From Pseudomonadota bacterium (GTDB taxonomy: Bacteria; Pseudomonadota; Gammaproteobacteria; Xanthomonadales; Rhodanobacteraceae), in the NCBI GenBank assembly GCA_021798675.1, contig JAJZGE010000024.1:1-10218 (forward strand): 10,218 bases of DNA, given 5' to 3'. This document shows positions 1-5,680 of this stretch, piece after piece. A program made the position numbers and the translations under genes. Positions within the stretch are counted from its first letter, which is position 1. The number at the start of each line of letters is the position of its first letter. The notes below the pieces were generated by a model, which saw only the letters and a program-made list of their open reading frames with translations, was not told the DNA's origin and searched no databases.

Positions 1-44
1 ATGGCCGCTGCGGTGGACCTGAAGCTGTTCGCCGGCAAGCAGTG
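1..44 (+). CDS. 3' end of an unidentified plus-strand gene (partial)
   Basis: Frame 1 is open from the first base and ends at a TGA at 42-44, giving AAVDLKLFAGKQ as the last residues. The window edge cuts off everything upstream. The ATG at base 1 is probably an internal Met or chance, because a 14-codon gene is unlikely. A strong hairpin starts 22 bases after the stop, which fits the end of a transcription unit. The residues are too few to assign a family. The reading is plausible but weakly supported. Confidence 0.35.
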
Positions 45-66
45 AGGTAAGGCGGGTCGTGATCAT

Positions 67-100
67 CCGGTGGTCGGCGCGATCTCGGCGCGACCACCGG
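67..100 (+). terminator. Strong hairpin after the left-edge gene, possible terminator
   Basis: The arms CCGGTGGTCG (67-76) and CGACCACCGG (91-100) form a perfect 10-bp stem. A further CGC/GCG pairing inside leaves a small loop. The position just after the stop at 44 fits a transcript end. No T-run follows on either strand, so it is not a canonical intrinsic terminator. It could instead be a 3'-end stabilising hairpin. The rest of the gap to 332 shows no gene I can support. Confidence 0.4.
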
Positions 101-332
101 GTGAAGTGGTGGCGTGACGTGGGGTGGCGGACCGGGTCGGACACCGCCGCGTTCCTGCCGCTGGCTCGCAAGAGGGCCCGGCACCAGCGGCCTCATCGAC
201 GGGGTCGCCTTGCTCCGCTTGCGGATTCCGACCGGGCGCTAGCCAGACAATCGGCTCCGGACGCTTCCACGGATGGCGCGACGACGAGTCCTGCCGCGCG
301 CCTTCAGTGACCCCGGTGGCGCTGCCGCGGCC

Positions 333-2018
333 TCACACCAGCGGGTTGCCCTTGATCGCGCGGTAGCGGAAATCGATCAGCCGCACCGTGCCTTCGCCGG
401 CGGCGTAGATGCCCGGCTTCAGGCTCAGGAAGTCGCCGAACACGTTGTGGTGGATGCCGGACACTTCCATACGCAGCGTGTGCAGTTGCCAGCTGCGGCC
501 GTCGTCGTGCGAGTACTCGAAGGTCACCACGTTGTGGTCGTTGGTCAGGCGCACGCGCACCCGCCGGTTGTCCCGCTGGATGCGGGCCCACGCCAGTTCC
601 TGTGCGTATTCGAAGGTCTTGATCGTGTCCGGCGTGAAGCCTACGCCGACGAAGGCCTTGTGGTTGTAGAACAGCAGCAGCCCCGCCTCGGCGTGGTCGG
701 ACGGTTCCAGTGTGAGCTCCACCACGTAGGCACGGTCGCCGGCACAGCAGGTCGACGCCGAGCTGTCCGCCGGCGACGCGCCGGCGCCTGCCAGCAGCAT
801 GCCGTTACCATCGCGGTGGACTCGCTGCATCTCGGTAGGACGCGGTTCGTGGAACGACCACTGCACGCCGAAGCGGTCGGTGGAGAAATCGTCCGATAGC
901 GCGAAGCCGGACGGACCAGGCCGCCCGCCCGCCGGCTTGCGCAGCGGCCGCGACAGGTCGCCGCCGGTGGCCACCGGCCAGCCGTCCGCCGTCCACGTCA
1001 TGGGTTCAAGAAGCGTCTGGCGGCCCAGCGTGCGGAAGCCGTTCTCGTAGCCGTGATAGATCATCCACCAGTCGCCCGCCGGGCCGTCGACGAAGGTCGC
1101 GTGGCCGCGTGACCACCAGGGCTCGGCGGCCGATCGGGTGCGCACGATCGGATTGTGCGGGCAGTTTTCCCACGGCCCGTGCACCGACTTCGAGCGCGCC
1201 ACGATGACCATGTGGCTGGTGGGCGGACCGGCCGTGCCGCCGACGGCGCTGACCAGGTAGAACCAGCCGTCGCGGCGCAGCAGCTTCGGTCCTTCCGGGG
1301 CGAAATCCTCGACCACCCAGTCCTGCGGGTACTGCCAGGGGGTGTACGCATGCACCAGCTTGCCGTCGGTGGCCATGCCGTCGTCGGTCAGGCGGATCAT
1401 GCGGATGCCGTTGACGAACAGGTAGCGCTTGCCGTCCTCGCCGACCACGTGGGCCGGGTCGATGCAGCCGGGGATGTCGAGGTCGACGGGCTCGCTCCAC
1501 GGGCCGGCGATGTGCTCGGCGGTGATCACGAAGATCGACCAGCCGCCGCCCGCCTGCTGGGTCGGCAGGTAGATGTAGTAGCGACCCCCGTGTTTGCACA
1601 GGTTGACCGCGAAGATGTTGCCCATCGGCTTGTGCAGGGCGGTGGCGACCGGCGTCCAGTTGACCAGGTCGGTCGAATGCCAGATCACCAGCCCGGGCGA
1701 GGTGGTGAACGGCGTGAACGTCATGTAGTAGTCGTCACCGTCCCGGAGCACGGCGGGATCGGGATGGTCGCCGGCCACGATGGGGTTGAGGTAGCTGCCG
1801 TTGCCGAGATCGGCCATGCGCTGGCCTTCGATGCCTTTGCCCCAGCTTGGTACGAGGTCGATGCATGGCCGGCCGGCATCCGCCTTCGTCATCCTAGCCA
1901 GCGGCATGGCGACCGCGCCCGTGGCCATGGCCTTGAAAAGATTCCGTCGCGCGAGATTCGGCGCGGTCATGGATGCTGCGTCGGCTGCGTCGCCGGTGCG
2001 CTCGATGGTTTTCTTCAT
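333..2018 (-). CDS. Tat-exported GH43 glycosidase (beta-xylosidase / alpha-L-arabinofuranosidase type)
   Basis: This is a 561-residue inverting glycosidase, expected to release xylose or arabinose from xylan-type oligosaccharides outside the cytoplasm. Residues 23-45 form a twin-arginine signal (ARRNLFKAM, then a hydrophobic stretch), so it is probably exported folded by Tat. The five-bladed GH43 propeller covers roughly 75-360. The NPIVAGDHPDPAV motif carries the likely general base Asp87, CIDPAH the pKa-modulating Asp187, and EDFAPEGPK the likely general acid Glu242. The GHATFVDGPAGDWWMIYHG and LGRQTLLEPM motifs are typical of GH43 beta-xylosidase-like members. Residues about 375-555 form a C-terminal beta-sandwich of the kind seen in these enzymes. 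The start is the ATG at 2018, which overlaps the stop of the upstream fucosidase gene (ATGA). The open frame continues upstream only as an overlap with that gene. The family is certain; xylosidase versus arabinofuranosidase activity cannot be told from sequence alone. Confidence 0.94.
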   Translation of the reverse strand: MKKTIERTGDAADAASMTAPNLARRNLFKAMATGAVAMPLARMTKADAGRPCIDLVPSWGKGIEGQRMADLGNGSYLNPIVAGDHPDPAVLRDGDDYYMTFTPFTTSPGLVIWHSTDLVNWTPVATALHKPMGNIFAVNLCKHGGRYYIYLPTQQAGGGWSIFVITAEHIAGPWSEPVDLDIPGCIDPAHVVGEDGKRYLFVNGIRMIRLTDDGMATDGKLVHAYTPWQYPQDWVVEDFAPEGPKLLRRDGWFYLVSAVGGTAGPPTSHMVIVARSKSVHGPWENCPHNPIVRTRSAAEPWWSRGHATFVDGPAGDWWMIYHGYENGFRTLGRQTLLEPMTWTADGWPVATGGDLSRPLRKPAGGRPGPSGFALSDDFSTDRFGVQWSFHEPRPTEMQRVHRDGNGMLLAGAGASPADSSASTCCAGDRAYVVELTLEPSDHAEAGLLLFYNHKAFVGVGFTPDTIKTFEYAQELAWARIQRDNRRVRVRLTNDHNVVTFEYSHDDGRSWQLHTLRMEVSGIHHNVFGDFLSLKPGIYAAGEGTVRLIDFRYRAIKGNPLV

Positions 2019-3673
2019 GGGGTGTCCGTGGCTGTACGGATGGCATAGACGAAGGCCGCGGGGCCGGCGGGCCGCGCGCCGGCATGCAGCACCAGTCCCT
2101 GCGCGGTGCTTAGCCAGCGTACTGGCGTGGACGAACCCAGCAGGCACACTTCCTGCACCCGGTCGCCGGGCTTGAGGCTGTGGATGGTCACCGTCCCGTC
2201 TGCCGGCCAGGCCAGCTCGATGGCGTACAACATGTCCTTGTCGCGGGTGAAGCGGAAATCGGCAGCGGTCCAGGGCTTGGCCAGTTGCTCCTTGAACGTG
2301 CCGGCGTCCGTCGTGGTGGGGCCCTCGCCGTACACGCGCCACGGGTGGCTGCCATAGATCGCCGCGCCGTTGGTCGTCAGCCACTGGCCGATCTTCCGCA
2401 GCACGGCCTGCTCCTGCGGCGCGATGCTGCCGTCGGGTTTCGGGCCGATGTCCAGCAGCAGGTTGCCGTTCTTGCTCACCACGTCGGCCAGCAACTGGAT
2501 GATCGAGGTGGCGGAGCGGTAGGTGTCGTGCGCCACGTAGCCCCATGAGCTGTTGCTGATGGTGGTGTCGGTCTGCCATGGCGAGGGGCGGATGGCACCG
2601 AGCGCGCCGCGCTCCACGTCCAGCACGCCGCTGCCATCGGGCAGGGCGTGCAGCTTGTAGTTCAGCACCACACCGCCACGCTGCGCGCCGCGGTTGTAGT
2701 AGTAGGCGAGGAAATCGGCCAGCGCGTCGCGGAACGCGGGATGACCCACCCACCAGTCGAGGTAGATCAGGTCAGGCTTGTAATAGGCTTCCAGCTCGGT
2801 GGTGCGCGCCAACCAGTCGTCCACGTAGGCCGGCGATACATAGGTCCAGTCCTGTTGCAGGTCCTGGTCGCCGTCCTGCACGAAGTGCGGTACCGCAGGG
2901 CCGTAGAGGTCCGCGTAGGCCGGGTCGTTCACGTCCGAGGCAATGGTGCGACCGTAGTCGAAGAACCAGTCGTGCTCCGCGCGATGTGATGACAGGCCGA
3001 AGCGCAGTCCTTGGGCGCGCACCGCCTGTTCCAGCTCGGCCACCACGTCGCGCCGTGGACCCATCTGCGCGGCGGTCCAGCGCGATAGCTTCGAGTCGTA
3101 CATCGCGAAGCCGTCAGAATGTTCGGCTACCTGCACCACGTAGCGCGCACCGGCAAGCTTGAACAGCTTCGCCCATGCGGCAGGGTCCCAGTGTCGCGCG
3201 GTGAAGCTGGCGGCGAAGTCCTTGTAGCCATGCCGCGTGAGTGGTCCGTAGGTGGCAAGCTGGTGGGCATGCTCGGGCGTCGCCGGATCGTACAGGTTGT
3301 GCGGATACCACTCGTTGGCGAAGGCTGGCACGGCGTACAGGCCCCAGTGAATGAAGATGCCGAACTTGGCGGCGCCGAACCATGCAGGCGTCCGGTATCG
3401 CACGAGGGAGGTCCAGTCGGGCCTGAACGGCCCTGCGGCGTCGCCCCTGGCAACTTGATCCAGCAGCGCCCTGCGGGCCGGCGCGTAGCGTGCGGTGGCG
3501 CGTTGCCACGCCTGATCCATTTGCGCCGGGGTGAGCGTCTTTGCAGTGGGCTCGAACGGCGCCTGCGTGGCGAGCGACGGGAAACACGCCAACGCCAGTG
3601 CCGGCAGCAGCCAGCCACTGCGCCGCGCGAACCGGTTTCGATGGCTGGTGCGAACGGCGTGCCGGAAGAACAT
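2015..3673 (-). CDS. Secreted GH29 alpha-L-fucosidase-type enzyme
   Basis: This is a 552-residue family GH29 retaining glycosidase, expected to remove terminal alpha-L-fucose from oligosaccharides. Residues 14-38 look like a Sec signal peptide (RFARR, then a hydrophobic stretch, cleavage near ATQA). The catalytic (beta/alpha)8 domain spans about 90-435. It shows FGIFIHWGLYAVP (104-116), AEHSDGFAMYDS (183-194), MGPRRDV (204-210), KPDLIYLDWW with the likely nucleophile Asp306, WQTDTTISNSSWGY (366-379) and KNGNLLLDIGP (401-411). A C-terminal beta domain follows from about 445. The usual HHDGF motif reads HSDGF here (Ser186). I chose the ATG at 3673 because GGGG lies six bases upstream and its promoter spacing matches that of xylR. 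An in-frame GTG at 3703 would add ten residues and has no visible ribosome binding site. The gene overlaps GH43 by four bases, which implies translational coupling. The family is secure; substrate is inferred. Confidence 0.93.
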   Translation of the reverse strand: MFFRHAVRTSHRNRFARRSGWLLPALALACFPSLATQAPFEPTAKTLTPAQMDQAWQRATARYAPARRALLDQVARGDAAGPFRPDWTSLVRYRTPAWFGAAKFGIFIHWGLYAVPAFANEWYPHNLYDPATPEHAHQLATYGPLTRHGYKDFAASFTARHWDPAAWAKLFKLAGARYVVQVAEHSDGFAMYDSKLSRWTAAQMGPRRDVVAELEQAVRAQGLRFGLSSHRAEHDWFFDYGRTIASDVNDPAYADLYGPAVPHFVQDGDQDLQQDWTYVSPAYVDDWLARTTELEAYYKPDLIYLDWWVGHPAFRDALADFLAYYYNRGAQRGGVVLNYKLHALPDGSGVLDVERGALGAIRPSPWQTDTTISNSSWGYVAHDTYRSATSIIQLLADVVSKNGNLLLDIGPKPDGSIAPQEQAVLRKIGQWLTTNGAAIYGSHPWRVYGEGPTTTDAGTFKEQLAKPWTAADFRFTRDKDMLYAIELAWPADGTVTIHSLKPGDRVQEVCLLGSSTPVRWLSTAQGLVLHAGARPAGPAAFVYAIRTATDTP

Positions 3674-3755
3674 GCAATGCCCCGATGCCTGGATCGGTTG
3701 CACGCTAACAGCAAGCGCACGCGACGGAGCGGCATGTGCGAATGCATACGAATAA

Positions 3756-3783
3756 ACATTAGCGGCGCTTGGTGATTTCGCAA
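3756..3783 (-). promoter_or_regulatory. Candidate sigma-70 promoter for the GH29-GH43 operon
   Basis: Read on the minus strand, TTGCGA (3778-3783) and TAATGT (3756-3761) are separated by 16 bases and resemble -35 and -10 boxes. The -10 lies in the only A/T-rich patch of this otherwise GC-rich gap, about 82 bases ahead of the GH29 ATG. The -35 is embedded in the operator-like word shared with the xylR-xylB region, as expected for a regulated promoter. The transcription start has not been shown. Confidence 0.5.
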
Positions 3784-3786
3784 TTG
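3770..3786. promoter_or_regulatory. Candidate XylR operator, copy 1 (glycosidase operon)
   Basis: The word TGGTGATTTCGCAATTG recurs at 5523-5540 with one inserted base (TGGTGGATTTCGCAATTG). Both copies sit in front of minus-strand genes in the same orientation. The shared 13-base core begins 100 bases from the GH29 ATG here and 102 bases from the xylR ATG in the other copy. On the minus strand the core reads CAATTGCGAAATC and overlaps the predicted -35 box. XylR is the only regulator gene in the window, so it is the natural binder, but that assignment is inference. Confidence 0.55.
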
Positions 3787-3790
3787 TTCC

Positions 3791-4047
3791 GCCCGGGGCG
3801 CCTCTTCAGCATCGACCCCGGACAGGCAGGAGCGGGGATGGTGGGCGCCCCTGCGGTCGTTCCGGATGGTCTGCGCCCTGCGCGATCGAACGTGACTCCC
3901 CGCACGTGCCGGGGCGCATGGCTGCCCGGAACCGCGCATGCACGTAGCCCCTCATGCGCGTGGCTTCATGGCGGCATGCGCGTCCTGTGTGCGCACGCCG
4001 CCGTGCATCGGCACTGGCGCCACTCCCCGCGTGTGCCGAGCTTTTTT
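3791..4047 (+). ncRNA. Candidate structured plus-strand RNA between two minus-strand genes
   Basis: This gap holds a chain of inverted repeats. GGGGCGCC (3795-3802) pairs with GGCGCCCC (3844-3851) and encloses CCCCG/CGGGG (3816-3820 with 3833-3837). CGCGCATG (3933-3940) pairs with CATGCGCG (3953-3960) around a 12-base loop. A 15-position stem (3967-3981 with 3991-4005) has one A-C mismatch, one T-G wobble and a 9-base loop. A hairpin ending in six Ts follows at once (4008-4047). The T-run is on the plus strand while both flanking genes are on the minus strand, so no annotated gene explains it. I see no convincing plus-strand promoter, and GC-rich DNA folds easily, so a small RNA is only a candidate. 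Open frames crossing the stretch show no family resemblance. Confidence 0.3.
4008..4047 (+). terminator. Intrinsic terminator on the plus strand
   Basis: TCGGCAC (4008-4014) and GTGCCGA (4033-4039) form a perfect 7-bp GC-rich stem. Two further pairs are possible across a bulged A. GC and then six Ts (4042-4047) follow directly. The polarity is clear: on the minus strand the far side of the hairpin reads ATGCACGG with no T-run, so this does not terminate xylR. It may end an unannotated plus-strand RNA or block antisense transcription into the 3' end of xylR. Confidence 0.7.
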
Positions 4048-4183
4048 GCCCCAGGCTGACCAGGCTGCATGCGTTGCGCAGGCTGGCTGCGGCCGGATCC
4101 AGGAGAGCGGGCGCTCGACGCGCCTAGGTCATCGCCTGCCGGCAGTTGGCCGGCCGCACCGGACGCGGGGTCGACGATGTGCG
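4048..4183. other. Gap between the plus-strand terminator and the end of xylR
   Basis: No gene is supported here. Three direct copies of CAGGCTG lie close together (4052-4058, 4061-4067, 4079-4085). The GC-rich sequence after the xylR stop can fold but has no T-run in the minus direction, so I see no intrinsic terminator for xylR. Confidence 0.4.
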
Positions 4184-5425
4184 TCAACCGGAAAGCGGAC
4201 TGCTTCGAAGGGTAGGCGAGGCCTTGCCCTTCGTTGCCGCGATTTTCGGCTCGGCGGGCGTGCGCGGTTCCTCCGCATACTGGCGTGGGGTGCAGCCCAG
4301 TTCGCGGCGGAACACCGCATACATGTACTGCAGCGAGGTGAATCCGCTGCGCACGGCCACGTCGGCCAGCGGCACGCTGGCGTCGGCCAGCATTGCCTGG
4401 GCCGTGTCCAGCTTGTGTCTGAGAATGGCCTGGTGCACCGTCAGCTTCACTTCGCGCTTGAAGTGTTCCTCCAGCAGGGTGCGCGACACGCCCACGTAAT
4501 CGGCGACCTGGTCGGTCTTGATGCCCAGGCAGGCGTAGTGGCGGATGTAGTGCAACGCGCGCATCACATGCGGATTGTTCATCGGCACGTGATGACTGCT
4601 GGCCTGCACGTTGATGCCCTTGGGCGGCACGATGATGCGCTGGTCCGCCACCCGGCCGCCGTGCAGCATCTGGTGCAGCAGGCGCGCCGCGGTATGTCCC
4701 ATTTCCTCGGCGCCCTGGATCACCGAGGTCAGCGGGATGCGGCTCAGCAGTTGCGCCATCGGGTCGTTGTCGATGCCCACCACCGCGATCTCCGCCGGCA
4801 CCGGCACGTCGGCCACGATGCAGGCTTGCAGCAGATGGCGCGCGCGCGCGTCAGTGACGGCGATGATGCCGATCGGTTTGGGCAGCGAGCGCACCCAGTC
4901 CACCATGGCTTCCTGCGCCACGCCCCAACCGCCGGCGCTAGTGGGCGAGCCGCGGAACACGATGCCTTCGAGATGGTCGTTGCGCGTCATGGCGAGGAAC
5001 GCCTGTTCGCGTTCCAGCGCCCAGCGGTTGCCGGCAGTGGGCGGCAAGCCATAGAAGGCGAAGCGCTGCAGGCCCTGGTCGATCAGATGATCGTAGGCAA
5101 GCCGTACCAGCTTGGCGTTGTCGGTGCCCACATAGGGGATGCCTTTCGGATATTGGCTGGTGTCGGCGTACGAACCACCCACCGCGACCACCGGCAGGGA
5201 CATGCCTGCCAGCGTTTCGCCCACGACCGGGTCGTCAAAGTCCGCGATGATGCCGTCGCCGCGCCAGTTGTGTATGCCCACGGTACGGCTGAGGAAATCC
5301 TCTTCCATGAAGAGATCCCACTCCACGCGCGTGGATGTCAGGTACTGGCCGATGCCCGTGATGACGTGACGGTCGTAGACCTTGTTCGCATTGAACAGCA
5401 GCGCGATACGGTGCGGGGAGGGCAT
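4184..5425 (-). CDS. xylR: Xylose-responsive regulator XylR (sugar-binding domain plus AraC-type HTH)
   Basis: This 413-residue cytoplasmic transcription factor is expected to bind D-xylose and activate xylose genes. Residues 5-275 are a LacI/GalR-like periplasmic-binding-protein fold and 285-384 an AraC-type DNA-binding domain with two helix-turn-helices (about 304-323 and 353-375). Several stretches match what I know of E. coli XylR almost word for word: HRIALLFNANK, GDGIIADFDD, RFAFYGLP, GIIAVTDARARHLLQ and MRALHYIRHYACLGIK. The protein is about 20 residues longer than the E. coli one (392) because of a Pro/Ala/Ser/Lys-rich tail from about 385 on, with no recognisable domain. The ATG at 5425 is the only start that matches the family N-terminus. 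Its ribosome binding site is weak, and an AAGGAG lies too far upstream to serve it. It is divergent from xylB, the usual arrangement for a pathway regulator. Confidence 0.96.
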   Translation of the reverse strand: MPSPHRIALLFNANKVYDRHVITGIGQYLTSTRVEWDLFMEEDFLSRTVGIHNWRGDGIIADFDDPVVGETLAGMSLPVVAVGGSYADTSQYPKGIPYVGTDNAKLVRLAYDHLIDQGLQRFAFYGLPPTAGNRWALEREQAFLAMTRNDHLEGIVFRGSPTSAGGWGVAQEAMVDWVRSLPKPIGIIAVTDARARHLLQACIVADVPVPAEIAVVGIDNDPMAQLLSRIPLTSVIQGAEEMGHTAARLLHQMLHGGRVADQRIIVPPKGINVQASSHHVPMNNPHVMRALHYIRHYACLGIKTDQVADYVGVSRTLLEEHFKREVKLTVHQAILRHKLDTAQAMLADASVPLADVAVRSGFTSLQYMYAVFRRELGCTPRQYAEEPRTPAEPKIAATKGKASPTLRSSPLSG

Positions 5426-5680
5426 GGGTTTTCGTCGATATCCGCTGGACTCCTTGCGAAGATACCCGTTGCCGCGTCGGCCGCGCATGCGGCGTTGCGG
5501 CACGTAAAATGAATGCCCGGCGTGGTGGATTTCGCAATTGCGGCCCTGCGGTGCCAACCGCAGCATCCAAGGCGAGACGGAACGTGGCGGCCCGTGCCCC
5601 GGGCTTGTGATTCGGCGTTCCGAAATGGGTTCCGGCACGGCTTGACGACGTGTCGAGGATCGCCGGATGCGGGTAGGGAC
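5426..5680. promoter_or_regulatory. Divergent xylR / xylB control region
   Basis: These 255 bases between the start codons of xylR and xylB must hold both promoters. The second operator-like word lies at 5523-5540. An A/T-rich patch (5502-5513) sits at the -10 distance from it in the xylR direction, but no clean -10 box is visible there. In the xylB direction TAAAAT (5505-5510) resembles a -10 without a matching -35. TTGACG (5642-5647) is -35-like but has no good -10 before the gene. Weak core boxes are common at promoters that depend on an activator such as XylR. I find no gene in the region. Confidence 0.65.
5523..5540. promoter_or_regulatory. Candidate XylR operator, copy 2 (xylR-xylB region)
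   Basis: TGGTGGATTTCGCAATTG matches the copy at 3770-3786 except for one extra G. In this copy CGCAATTGCG (5533-5542) is also a perfect 10-base palindrome; the other copy lacks the right half of it. The site is 102 bases before the xylR ATG and 140 before the xylB ATG, so it could serve autoregulation, operon activation or both. Confidence 0.55.

Noticed and set aside
2019..2753. The GH43 open frame extends upstream to 2753 (806 residues in total)
   Set aside because: The extra part overlaps the well-supported GH29 gene in another frame and has no family resemblance; the Tat signal and domain begin after the ATG at 2018.
3584..3586. Possible lipoprotein cysteine in the GH29 signal peptide (ALAC)
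   Set aside because: The residues before the Cys (A-L-A) do not fit the usual lipobox order, and a Sec cleavage site near ATQA fits better.
3941..3982. GTAG next to a palindrome, as in REP elements of Xanthomonadales
   Set aside because: The GTAG lies in the loop of the 3933-3960 hairpin, not at the foot of a stem, and no second copy is visible in the window.
3938..5512. A 524-codon plus-strand open frame antisense to xylR
   Set aside because: It is rich in His, Arg and Val in the way shadows of GC-rich genes are, shows no recognisable motif, and lies opposite a clear xylR gene.
5513..5680. An earlier ATG for xylB at 5513
   Set aside because: The added 56 residues do not resemble the FGGY N-terminus (which starts with the GLDIGT strand) and would overlap the operator-like site; the ATG at 5681 has a ribosome binding site.
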